A DNA stretch of 64,000 nt, taken from the NCBI RefSeq assembly GCF_004352835.1, contig NZ_SJSB01000013.1, forward strand, positions 1-64,000, in the 5' to 3' direction. This stretch comes from Marinomonas flavescens. GTDB taxonomy: Bacteria > Pseudomonadota > Gammaproteobacteria > Pseudomonadales > Marinomonadaceae. The notes beneath the pieces are model-generated. The model was not told the DNA's origin. It saw nothing but the letters and a program-made list of their open reading frames with translations, and did not search any database. Below, piece after piece: positions 1 through 7,343 of the stretch; position 1 is the first letter of the stretch, and each line of letters starts with the position of its first letter. A program made the translations under genes and the position numbers.

Positions 1-333
1 GGGACGAATAAACAATCGCCCAAGAAAGTGTCTAGGGTTCAAGCAACCAGCTATGATTTTCAAGGAATTATGCTTGGTTGCTTGAAATGAAAAGTGTCGC
101 ACTTCGGACTTGAATTCAGGTATATGAGAGATTTTACTGAAAAGTAACCGCTGTATATTTTCTGAGTGAACACCATCACTATCGGAATGAATACAGCTTC
201 CGTCACCAACATATAGTATTGCATGTGAAAAACAGCTTGAACTAATTACTCGTATCGCTTTACTTATAGGATGGCTCTGTGTTGTCAAAAGAATATCACC
301 AGCCTTAAGTTTTTCCCTTTCAAGTATGAACAT
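1..333 (-). CDS. YiiX/LRAT-like permuted NlpC/P60 hydrolase, N-terminal part (cut by window edge)
   Basis: Reading leftwards from an ATG at 333, the frame stays open for 111 codons to base 1, so only the N-terminal part is seen. The start has the layout of permuted papain-fold (YiiX/YebB or LRAT-like) proteins: AGDILLTTQSHPISKAIR (residues 11-28), then a CFSHAILYVGDG segment (34-45) whose His39 fits the conserved catalytic His, followed by HSD. In this circularly permuted family the catalytic Cys lies further downstream, which here is outside the window. Family members act on amide or thioester bonds in peptidoglycan, proteins or lipids; the substrate here cannot be told. No strong ribosome binding site is visible. 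It belongs to the AT-rich accessory strip. Confidence 0.6.
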   Translation of the reverse strand, partial: MFILEREKLKAGDILLTTQSHPISKAIRVISSSCFSHAILYVGDGSCIHSDSDGVHSENIQRLLFSKISHIPEFKSEVRHFSFQATKHNSLKIIAGCLNPRHFLGRLFIRP

Positions 334-673
334 AATTTTAATCTGTAAATGATTTTATAATCAATTGAAATAAATGAGTCAGAGTAAAACTAAGATCTCA
401 CTATGACCACGAATAATCCCATTCATAAACATTAAAACGTTTTACGAGTTTTCACCAGAAGAATCGACCACTTACTTGGTTCATCAAGTAGTATGCAGAC
501 GAACCTTTCCAAAACCTCGCAACGTAGGCGGATCAGAAAACCGCACCAACTGGCGTTGGATCGCAAGCGAAGCTATGTCATGGGCACTCGCCCAAAGCAT
601 CACCACCAAACACCAAACACCAAACCAAATTACAGACACAAAAAAACCGTTTGGAAAGCGGTGCTATGCATTA
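334..673. other. Intergenic stretch, no supported gene
   Basis: This 340-base stretch separates two minus-strand genes. A plus-strand frame is open from about 407 to 697 (TTG at 476) and encodes a Trp/Asn-rich peptide, but it has no recognisable domain or ribosome binding site and runs into the 3' end of the next gene on the other strand. It could be a remnant of an older gene. Nothing else was recognised. Confidence 0.4.
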
Positions 674-1765
674 CTACCTTTTAATTTTGTCCACTAACTT
701 CGAGAACTGCTCTATTCCATCGAATGCAGAAATAGCCGTGTCATCATTGGCAAATATGTTTGAAAAAACGATATCTTCAAATTTTTCTAAGGTGGAACCA
801 TTTTTTTCTTTAAGCTCAGAGGAATATTCAGCATAACTTTGTATAAACCTACACAATGTCATTCTTAGCTCAAGTTGAGATATTTGTGATTTAACACCTT
901 TGTAATTGCCTAATAAAACCCTAAAGAAGTATGTCGCTATCACAACTAAAGATATTGCAGGAAGCGCAAATAACAATCCCATTTCTGTCGGTTCAGATCT
1001 CGCTTTTGCCATTTCAAGCATCAACACCAGTTCATACAGCACAGGAGCAATCATAAAAAAAACAGACGCTCTAATCCACCAAACCAATCGACCTATTTCT
1101 GTTTTCTTGTCTTCTAACAAGTCATGAAAACCTTCATTCAACCCAACAAAATTGAAGGCATTCTTATATTCATCAAGAGAGTCCTTTATGGCGTTCACCC
1201 TTCCTTCTTTTTCCTTTATTTCTTTATGCCATTCAGCCTCTTTTTCGGATATCATTTCTTCCCATTGATTCTCAATCTTATCCTTACTTTTTAAAATATT
1301 TGATATATTTTTAAAATTTGAAAATTCATCCGAACCAATCATGTCGTAAATAATCCTAATACGCATATCTTTATCTGCGTACTCAATAATTCTTCTTAAA
1401 TCGACTGGAAATTTATCAGATGAATCAGATATGTTATTTCTTATATCGATTAAAGTATTACTAACATTCTCTGATCGTAAAAAAACTTCAACAATAAATG
1501 TATATAAAAAAGAAATAATATATTCTCTAGTTAAACCAGTGGAATTTTTGTCGTAATTATTAATCGCACCTACAAGATTATCTCCGTACTTTAATATACT
1601 AAAAGGACAAAATTTATCAAAATTATCAGGGTCAGAAATGAAGATTGTTAGAGCATCTACGATGATTTTAATATAATGTTTATCTAGATCATTTAGATCA
1701 TGATATCCTTTATTTTTTTCAATAAATCTACTGAAAACTTTTTCATTATCTTTAATAAAACTCAT
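674..1765 (-). CDS. Unknown coiled-coil membrane protein
   Basis: I do not recognise this 363-residue protein. Visible parts are an acidic, soluble N-terminal region (about 1-150), a charged helical stretch likely to form a coiled coil (about 155-225, rich in E/K, for example EKEAEWHKEIKEKEG), two hydrophobic segments that look like transmembrane helices (about 230-250 and 263-286), and a soluble C-terminal tail. Both ends would therefore lie on the same side of the membrane, probably the cytoplasm. The gene is very AT-rich compared with the core genes to its right, with many AAA, ATA and AAT codons, suggesting horizontal transfer. The gap to the gene on its right is 194 bases, so it is probably transcribed alone. 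No function is proposed. Confidence 0.6.
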   Translation of the reverse strand: MSFIKDNEKVFSRFIEKNKGYHDLNDLDKHYIKIIVDALTIFISDPDNFDKFCPFSILKYGDNLVGAINNYDKNSTGLTREYIISFLYTFIVEVFLRSENVSNTLIDIRNNISDSSDKFPVDLRRIIEYADKDMRIRIIYDMIGSDEFSNFKNISNILKSKDKIENQWEEMISEKEAEWHKEIKEKEGRVNAIKDSLDEYKNAFNFVGLNEGFHDLLEDKKTEIGRLVWWIRASVFFMIAPVLYELVLMLEMAKARSEPTEMGLLFALPAISLVVIATYFFRVLLGNYKGVKSQISQLELRMTLCRFIQSYAEYSSELKEKNGSTLEKFEDIVFSNIFANDDTAISAFDGIEQFSKLVDKIKR

Positions 1766-1959
1766 ATCAACTCCGTTTTTAAAATTAAATACAACCTAAG
1801 TAGTATTTAAAATTTAATAATTTTTTCTATGGTATTGAATAAATGTTAGATCAACCGTATGACTCTTCACTGTTATCAATTTTTTGTCTATTCCGACCAA
1901 GCTTAGATCATCGGCAATAGTGAACCCGCAGTTAACGAACAATTATCCGACCTTGTTAT

Positions 1960-2478
1960 CTAATTACTAGGAAATAACTGATTACAAAAATCCGTACATA
2001 CCGAAATATGATGCAAGCAGTCAGGTACTAATATAGTAGAGCCATGGGCTTTTGAGTTTCGCATATTGGGAATAATATCAACCATGCTTTTACACCACCC
2101 ATTACCTGACTCATTTTTATCGATATGTCTAAAACCCGCATCACAAATCCAACCCTCTTCTACCGCCTTGCTTAGAAGTATTCTTAAGCCAACATGTTTT
2201 TTAGGTTGTACTTTGAGTCTGAGTGCATGTTCGATTATGGTGTATGTTTTAAGGTGTACTTCGGGAGCTAATGCATAGAAAAAGTAAGTGTAGAGAGCCA
2301 TATTCTTAGCCACATTGAACTGCCCTTTTATTTCGTCAGGCACTTCTTCGTTTAGCACTTCTTTGGAAAGGTATTCATGTATCTGCTCAAGGTCTGGAAT
2401 AGTGCCAGAGATACTCCCTAAGAGATGATGCTTGTGGTCGATTTGAGTTAACTCTTCGAGGCTCTTAAACTTTTCCAT
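1960..2478 (-). CDS. Small protein with HEPN-type R-x4-H motif
   Basis: The 172-residue product is mostly helical by composition. Near the C-terminus it has NMRNSKAHGS (residues 138-147), where R140 and H145 form the R-x4-6-H signature of HEPN-fold proteins, many of which are metal-independent RNases in toxin-antitoxin, abortive infection and CRISPR effector systems. Upstream helices (about 55-110) fit the four-helix HEPN core. The ATG at 2478 has the weak purine tract ATAGGATGAAAC just upstream. No antitoxin-like nucleotidyltransferase (MNT) gene is adjacent. The match rests on one short motif, so RNase activity is an inference; non-catalytic HEPN proteins also exist. Confidence 0.6.
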   Translation of the reverse strand: MEKFKSLEELTQIDHKHHLLGSISGTIPDLEQIHEYLSKEVLNEEVPDEIKGQFNVAKNMALYTYFFYALAPEVHLKTYTIIEHALRLKVQPKKHVGLRILLSKAVEEGWICDAGFRHIDKNESGNGWCKSMVDIIPNMRNSKAHGSTILVPDCLHHISVCTDFCNQLFPSN

Positions 2479-2579
2479 GTTTCATCCTATCTCGCTACTC
2501 CATCAACTTAATTAACATTATTTTACATTAAATCGTTTTGTCGACTTATACCAGCATAGATAGCATAAATTTCCACCAC

Positions 2580-2598
2580 AAAAAACGCCACTTAGGCG
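2580..2598 (-). terminator. Possible Rho-independent terminator (minus strand)
   Basis: On the minus strand a CGCC-TAAGT-GGCG hairpin is followed directly by six T residues. The stem is short (4 bp). It could end read-through transcripts arriving from the tRNA operon on the right before they enter the accessory genes. Confidence 0.4.
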
Positions 2599-2717
2599 GC
2601 TAATTGATTGATATAAGATTTACGCCTTAACATCTGTGTATTTATTACTACCTCTACGATGCTCGCAATAAGCACACCCCCATCCTAGCCAGTCCTTTTT
2701 TTAAAAGTATAAGGAGA

Positions 2718-2846
2718 ATGAAGTTTGGTTCGCTGCTAGAAGCACTCAACGGGGAGTTGGACGTATTCGAAGATATAAGAGGCTGCCAATTCAATAAAAT
2801 TGCTTGTATGCGCTCTCTGAGTCATTTACGACTTAGGTTGGTATGA
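2718..2846 (+). CDS. Possible 42-residue ORF
   Basis: An ATG at 2718 is preceded by AAGGAGA, although the spacing to the start is unusually short (one base after AGGAG). The peptide begins MKFGSLLEALNGELDVF and ends at a TGA at 2844-2846. No homologue is recognised. It lies in the otherwise empty 500-base gap between the accessory strip and tRNA-Leu and may be a gene remnant at an island boundary. Confidence 0.2.
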   Translation: MKFGSLLEALNGELDVFEDIRGCQFNKIACMRSLSHLRLRLV

Positions 2847-2957
2847 ATCTTAAGGTAGAAATAATCAGTAGGATGTTTTGAAGAGTAACAAGGAAACACA
2901 AGAAGGATTAACAAGAGATAGGGATTTAGAATTGAGAGGGATAACAAAATTTAGGTG

Positions 2958-2983
2958 AAAAAAAAGGCACCATAAATGGTGCC
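2958..2983 (-). terminator. Rho-independent terminator of the tRNA operon, overlapping tRNA-Leu 3' end
   Basis: On the minus strand GGCACC (2983-2978), a 6-base loop and GGTGCC (2971-2966) form a perfect 6-bp stem followed by eight T residues. The upstream arm is the 3' end of the tRNA-Leu gene, including part of its encoded CCA. Termination and tRNA folding would therefore compete for the same bases. Confidence 0.8.
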
Positions 2984-3063
2984 CGGGACCGGAATCGAAC
3001 CGGTACGCTTATTCAGCGCAAGATTTTAAGTCTTGTGTGTCTACCAATTTCACCACCCGGGCA
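2977..3063 (-). tRNA. leuZ: tRNA-Leu (anticodon UAA)
   Basis: An 87-nt cloverleaf with encoded CCA. The acceptor arms are TGCCCGGG and CCCGGGCA, the T arm holds GGTTCGATTCC, and the anticodon loop CTTAAAA lies between CAAGA and TCTTG, giving UAA. The long variable arm fits tRNA-Leu. It is last in a Gly-Cys-Leu tRNA operon downstream of pgsA, the same order as glyW-cysT-leuZ in E. coli. Its 3' end faces the accessory strip at 1-2970, a common site for island integration. Confidence 0.95.
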
Positions 3064-3073
3064 TTTTCTGATA

Positions 3074-3147
3074 TGGAGGCCGGAGTCGGAATCGAACCGG
3101 CGTTAACGGAGTTGCAGTCCGCTGCATGACCACTCTGCCATCCGGCC
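3074..3147 (-). tRNA. cysT: tRNA-Cys (anticodon GCA)
   Basis: A 74-nt cloverleaf with encoded CCA. Acceptor stem GGCCGGA, T loop GTTCGATTCC, and an anticodon loop with GCA between GGA and TCC identify cysteine. It is the middle gene of the Gly-Cys-Leu operon. Confidence 0.95.
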
Positions 3148-3173
3148 TTCAATATATCAGATGTCTTTTAAGC

Positions 3174-3248
3174 TGGAGCGGGAAACGAGGCTCGAACTCG
3201 CGACCCCAACCTTGGCAAGGTTGTGCTCTACCACTGAGCTATTCCCGC
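3174..3248 (-). tRNA. glyW: tRNA-Gly (anticodon GCC)
   Basis: A 75-nt cloverleaf with encoded CCA: acceptor GCGGGAA, D arm AGCTCAGTGGTAGAGC, anticodon loop TTGCCAA giving GCC, and T loop GTTCGAGCC. It is the first gene of the tRNA operon, 20 bases behind a good promoter. Confidence 0.95.
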
Positions 3249-3267
3249 GTCTCAAAAGACGTGGCCT

Positions 3268-3295
3268 ATTCTATGTATTTGAACTTTCACGTCAA
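3268..3295 (-). promoter_or_regulatory. Sigma-70-type promoter for the tRNA operon
   Basis: On the minus strand TTGACG (3295-3290), a 16-base spacer and TAGAAT (3273-3268) precede tRNA-Gly. The bases after the -10 box (AGGCCACGTC) are GC-rich, like the discriminators of stringently controlled stable-RNA promoters. It lies between pgsA and the tRNAs, so the tRNAs need not depend on pgsA read-through. Confidence 0.65.
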
Positions 3296-3344
3296 GGGAA
3301 AAATTCAAATAAATAGCTAACTTAGGCACTTTTTTTATATTTGA

Positions 3345-3905
3345 TTATTTTTTGTCCGAATGTTTTGGAACTAACTCTGGCCATGCTGCTTTCAAATAAA
3401 TATACATAGACCAAAGAGTGAGCAACGCGGCGATAACGAGTACTGACTCGCCAAAAAAAGACCACATGGTTCCTGGCGGACTGCCTAGCAGAATAAAAAT
3501 AGCGAGCATCTGCATGGCAGTTTTTAGTTTGCCAATATAAGAAACAGCGACGCTAGCACGTTTACCCATTTCGGCCATCCATTCGCGCAATGCTGAAATA
3601 ACAATTTCTCGACCAACAATAACAGCGCTGGCTAATGTCATCAGTGGATCAGCATAACTTGCCACCAGCATAACCAAGGCAACTGATACCATCAGCTTAT
3701 CCGCTACCGGGTCAAAGAAAGCCCCAAACGGCGTTGTCTGGTTTAGCTTTCTCGCTAAATAGCCATCAAGCCAGTCTGTCCAAGCTGCCAGAGCAAACAC
3801 GGCCGCACAGGTATAGTAGCGCCCTTCCCACGGTAAATAATAAATAGCCACCAAAATCGGAATCATAAAAATCCGCAGGGAGGTTAATATATTTGGTATG
3901 TTCAT
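3345..3905 (-). CDS. pgsA: CDP-diacylglycerol--glycerol-3-phosphate 3-phosphatidyltransferase
   Basis: An inner-membrane enzyme that makes phosphatidylglycerophosphate, the first committed step to phosphatidylglycerol and cardiolipin. The 186-residue protein carries the complete CDP-alcohol phosphotransferase motif D-x2-D-G-x2-A-R-x8-G-x3-D-x3-D at D44, D47, G48, A51, R52, G61, D65 and D69, and has several hydrophobic helices, as usual for the family (E. coli PgsA has 182 residues). It lies 38 bases after uvrC and before the Gly-Cys-Leu tRNA genes, a conserved neighbourhood in gammaproteobacteria. Confidence 0.95.
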   Translation of the reverse strand: MNIPNILTSLRIFMIPILVAIYYLPWEGRYYTCAAVFALAAWTDWLDGYLARKLNQTTPFGAFFDPVADKLMVSVALVMLVASYADPLMTLASAVIVGREIVISALREWMAEMGKRASVAVSYIGKLKTAMQMLAIFILLGSPPGTMWSFFGESVLVIAALLTLWSMYIYLKAAWPELVPKHSDKK

Positions 3906-3943
3906 CGTTTTCCTATTTAAAGCCTATAAAATGTACAAGAAAA

Positions 3944-5764
3944 TCAGTTCTTATGGAGATACAGATAAATCTCTTCGGCTTTTTTCACACCGATTCCTTT
4001 TACCTTGCTAATGTCTGTTTGGCTCGCCGCTAATAGTTCTTGGTAACCGCCGAAAGTAGACAATAATTCTTTACGTCGACTTGGTCCAATACCCGGAATA
4101 TCTTCTAATACAGAATGCCGTCTTTTCTTATCTCGGCGACGACGGTGGCTTGTTATTGCAAATCGATGAGCCTCATCGCGAATATGCTGAATCAAATGAA
4201 GTGCAGCAGAGTCTGGCGGCAACACCACTTCGTCTTCTTTAGAGCCTATGTACAAGGTTTCTAAACCTGGTTTTCGAGTATCGCCTTTTGCGACACCGAG
4301 TAAGAATATATCCACCAGACCAAGTTCCTTTAAGACGGCTTCTGCTTGTGTTAGTTGCCCTTTACCACCGTCTATTAGTAATACGTCTGGCGCGTCTAGT
4401 TCGCCACTTTTAACGCGCTTATATCGGCGCATTAAAGCTTGTTTCATCGCCCCATAATCATCGCCCGGCTCCACACCTTCGATGTTAAAAGAGCGATAGC
4501 GTTTTTTATCCGGCCCATCGGGTCCAAAAACAACACAGGACGCTACGGTTGCTTCACCACTTGAGTGGCTTATGTCGAAACATTCCATATGACTAGGCGG
4601 CTCTTTAAAGCCTAATACTTTTTGTAGCGCGGTGACACGACTAAAATGATTTCGTTTGTCAGATAAGCGCGCTTGCAACCCTTGTTCGGCATTGAGTTTT
4701 GCTAAGTCTAGCCAACGAGCTCGTTGGCCTCGTACATTATGCAACACTTCGATGCGTTTTTGTGTCGTTTCAAACACACCTTCTACTAATGCTTCACCAT
4801 CGTCTAATTCATGGCTGGTAATTAATACTTTAGGAAGCTCTTGGATGCCCCCTAAATAAAACTGAGCAATAAACGATGACAACAATTCACCTTCGGATAT
4901 TTCGATCGGCATTTTGGGATAATAACTTTTACTACCAACTACTTTGCCGTGGCGAACCATCATGACATGAACACACAAACCACCGGGCTGAATGATGGCG
5001 GCAATAACGTCAGCATCTCCCGTTTGTCCGTAAACATCCTGCTGCTCTTGGATGTGCTTAAGCTGAATCATTTGGTCGCGCAATTCTGCCGCACGCTCAA
5101 ATTCCATGTCTAAAGCGGCGGCTTTCATTTTATCTGAAATTTCGCTTGTTAACTCTTGGCTTTTACCTTGTAAAAACATCCTAGCATGACGAACATCGTC
5201 ATCGTATTGAGCATCTCCAATCAAGCCGACACACGGCCCTGAACAACGTTTTATTTGATACTGAAGGCAAGGTCTGGAACGGTTTGAATAGGTGCCATCT
5301 TCACACTGGCGAACCTTGAAAACCTTTTGCATGGTACTTAGGCTTTCGCGTACGGCGCTGCCACTAGGAAAAGGCCCATACAGTTTCCCTGAACTTACTT
5401 TATTGCCTCGTCGAAATAACAATGCAGGATGATGATGGTCAGATAACAAAATATAGGGGTAGGACTTGTCGTCACGAAGCAGAATATTATAAGGCGGACG
5501 ATGCTGTTTAATCAGCGTCTGTTCGAGCAACAGCGCTTCAGTTTCACTCTTTGTTACGGTGATTTCTATTGCGTCGATTCGACTTACTAGCGCCATTGTC
5601 TTAGTCGTCAGACCTGCGGCTCGAAAATAACTCGATACTCGATTCTTTAAGTTTTTAGCTTTTCCCACATACAACAAATCGCCCTTGCCATACATACGGT
5701 AGACGCCGGGTCGAGTCGTTAAGTGGCTAACAAAATGCTTTGGATCAAATTCTAAGTGAGTCAA
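3944..5764 (-). CDS. uvrC: Excinuclease ABC subunit C
   Basis: UvrC makes both incisions around DNA lesions bound by UvrA/UvrB. Visible parts are an N-terminal GIY-YIG nuclease domain (PGVYRMYG ... LLYVGKAKNLKNR), a Cys-containing CLQYQIKRCSGPCVG segment, a UVR motif that binds UvrB, the RNase-H-like second nuclease domain, and C-terminal helix-hairpin-helix repeats (IPGIGPSRRK and VKGIGVKKAEE). The frame extends to a TTG at 5791 that would overlap uvrY and has no ribosome binding site. The TTG at 5764, behind ATGAGG, gives 606 residues and an N-terminus matching E. coli UvrC (610), so I prefer it. Co-transcription with uvrY is likely. Confidence 0.93.
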   Translation of the reverse strand: MTHLEFDPKHFVSHLTTRPGVYRMYGKGDLLYVGKAKNLKNRVSSYFRAAGLTTKTMALVSRIDAIEITVTKSETEALLLEQTLIKQHRPPYNILLRDDKSYPYILLSDHHHPALLFRRGNKVSSGKLYGPFPSGSAVRESLSTMQKVFKVRQCEDGTYSNRSRPCLQYQIKRCSGPCVGLIGDAQYDDDVRHARMFLQGKSQELTSEISDKMKAAALDMEFERAAELRDQMIQLKHIQEQQDVYGQTGDADVIAAIIQPGGLCVHVMMVRHGKVVGSKSYYPKMPIEISEGELLSSFIAQFYLGGIQELPKVLITSHELDDGEALVEGVFETTQKRIEVLHNVRGQRARWLDLAKLNAEQGLQARLSDKRNHFSRVTALQKVLGFKEPPSHMECFDISHSSGEATVASCVVFGPDGPDKKRYRSFNIEGVEPGDDYGAMKQALMRRYKRVKSGELDAPDVLLIDGGKGQLTQAEAVLKELGLVDIFLLGVAKGDTRKPGLETLYIGSKEDEVVLPPDSAALHLIQHIRDEAHRFAITSHRRRRDKKRRHSVLEDIPGIGPSRRKELLSTFGGYQELLAASQTDISKVKGIGVKKAEEIYLYLHKN

Positions 5765-5774
5765 ACAAACCTCA

Positions 5775-6428
5775 TTACGATCCCATTCCAAGGACGCTAT
5801 AACGTACCGCTAACCGAATCAGCTCCACATCACTCTCAATACTCAATTTAGAAAAAATGCGAGTTCGATAGGTACTGACTGTTTTAGGGCTTACATTTAG
5901 ATGTATGGCTATTTCCGTTGATTTTTTACAATCAACAATCATTTGAGCAACTTGCAATTCACGGTCTGATAACGCTTCAAGCGGGGAACCTTTGCTGTCG
6001 ATAGTGTATTTTGTTAATGCCATTTTTTGTGCGATGCATTGTGAAACATAGCGGTCACCCTTGTGGACAGCATCCAATGCATCTAGCAACTCCGATGTAT
6101 TCGTCCCTTTCGTCAAATAACCTGAAGCACCGGCCTCTAACAACTTAATGGGATACAAGCTGTCATCCAGTGCGGATAACGCAATGATTTTCACTCTAGG
6201 CATTAGGCGTTTAATTTCTTTTGTTGCCCCTAAGCCTCCAATACCAGGCATATGAACATCCATCAGAACAATGTCAGGAAGCAGTATTCGCGTTTGTATA
6301 ATCGCATCTTCACCATTGTGAACAATACCAACAACCTCTACACCTTTTACATCCTGTAAAACACGGCTAATTCCCTGACTCACCATATCGTGATCATCGA
6401 CAATCAGGATTTTCAACAAAGAAACCAC
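5775..6428 (-). CDS. uvrY: UvrY/GacA-family response regulator
   Basis: A two-component regulator of 217 residues with a receiver domain (acidic pair D11/D12, phospho-acceptor D57 in LMDVHMP, conserved Lys in YLTKG) and a C-terminal LuxR-type HTH (about 150-212, with LSDRELQVAQMI and VSPKTVSTYRTRI). Its position directly before uvrC is diagnostic of UvrY/GacA, the partner of BarA/GacS, which activates small RNAs that titrate CsrA/RsmA. The start is a GTG at 6428. No sensor kinase is adjacent, as usual for this family. Confidence 0.92.
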   Translation of the reverse strand: MVSLLKILIVDDHDMVSQGISRVLQDVKGVEVVGIVHNGEDAIIQTRILLPDIVLMDVHMPGIGGLGATKEIKRLMPRVKIIALSALDDSLYPIKLLEAGASGYLTKGTNTSELLDALDAVHKGDRYVSQCIAQKMALTKYTIDSKGSPLEALSDRELQVAQMIVDCKKSTEIAIHLNVSPKTVSTYRTRIFSKLSIESDVELIRLAVRYSVLGMGS

Positions 6429-6542
6429 CTTATCAAACAGTTAACTTACTACTCTCTCTATGTTAACTAGAATGGCACTAAGCTCATAGCATTGAGTGTG
6501 TTTTATTTTAACCCATAGCAAAGATGACTAAATCAACAAGAA

Positions 6543-7343
6543 TTATTCTGGAAGTGTTCCGTTATATCCCATTAACTTCAGCTTTTCTTCTGCTATTAAG
6601 CGATAGCGTTGGCGAACCCCTGTACCTTGGGTTTTTTGAGTGTAATACAGTATTGGAGCAATCTCTTCTTCTGATAATTTGAGCTGCTTAGCTATACGAC
6701 TAATCAGATCATCTACACCAACCGACGCCTTATTCTCGATCATAATAACTCTGGGAATAACAAGACGTTCTCCAGAAATCACACGATCGACTACTTTTAC
6801 GTAATTTTCTTCAAAAAGCGGCCATGTTACACGCTCTTCTTCTGACTTAAGCTTGTACCAGCCCGTTTGAGTTCCAGCAAAGTAAATAGCAGGATGAGAC
6901 CAGCGATATGACAAGGGATCAGAGCGACAAGCACACGCTTCTAAATACGCACTACGGGGATCAAGTAAACCATAGGCTTTATAGGCGGTATTAATCAGTT
7001 TCAAGAACTCGGAAATAGTCGGCGGCCATGCGTAAACTTCTTTGGTTCGCTCTACTGCATACGCCAATAAAGGCTCTTGATAGCCTTTGAGTACAACAGC
7101 CCATTCACGCTTAGCCAGTTTCACCTCATCTGGATTACTGTATGCGGAAGCAAACTTATGAGTATAGATCGCCTTAAACCGGGCGAATAGCATATTCACT
7201 AGTACCCGAGTTTGCTGCTGTGCCTCTTCGCGCTGAGTATCCTGCTGGGTATTACCAGTCTGTGTCGTGGATGTTTGTGAGAGCGTCGCTAACTTGCTCG
7301 CGAGAGGTTTTATTAAATTTTGAACTGCCTGAGGTTCCTTCAT
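6543..7343 (-). CDS. Phage lambda P-like replication (helicase-loader) protein
   Basis: A 266-residue protein resembling the replication protein P family of lambdoid phages, which recruits the replicative helicase DnaB. Family-like features are the helical block VNMLFARFKAIYTHKF ... AKREWAVVLKG (about 48-90), the central WPPTISEFLKL segment (about 105-115; lambda P has FLPSPGQFVAW at the equivalent place), SHPAIYFAGTQTGWY, and a C-terminal VVDRVISGERLVIP like lambda P's MTARINRGEAIPEP. The N-terminal 45 residues are Q/T-rich and overlap the upstream DnaT-like gene by 92 bases. No phage structural genes surround it. A role in helicase loading or replication restart is inferred. Confidence 0.7.
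   Translation of the reverse strand: MKEPQAVQNLIKPLASKLATLSQTSTTQTGNTQQDTQREEAQQQTRVLVNMLFARFKAIYTHKFASAYSNPDEVKLAKREWAVVLKGYQEPLLAYAVERTKEVYAWPPTISEFLKLINTAYKAYGLLDPRSAYLEACACRSDPLSYRWSHPAIYFAGTQTGWYKLKSEEERVTWPLFEENYVKVVDRVISGERLVIPRVIMIENKASVGVDDLISRIAKQLKLSEEEIAPILYYTQKTQGTGVRQRYRLIAEEKLKLMGYNGTLPE

Noticed and set aside
407-697. Plus-strand frame with Trp/Asn-rich peptide
   Set aside because: No ribosome binding site, no known domain, TTG start, and it overlaps the 3' end of an opposite-strand gene. Possibly a remnant.
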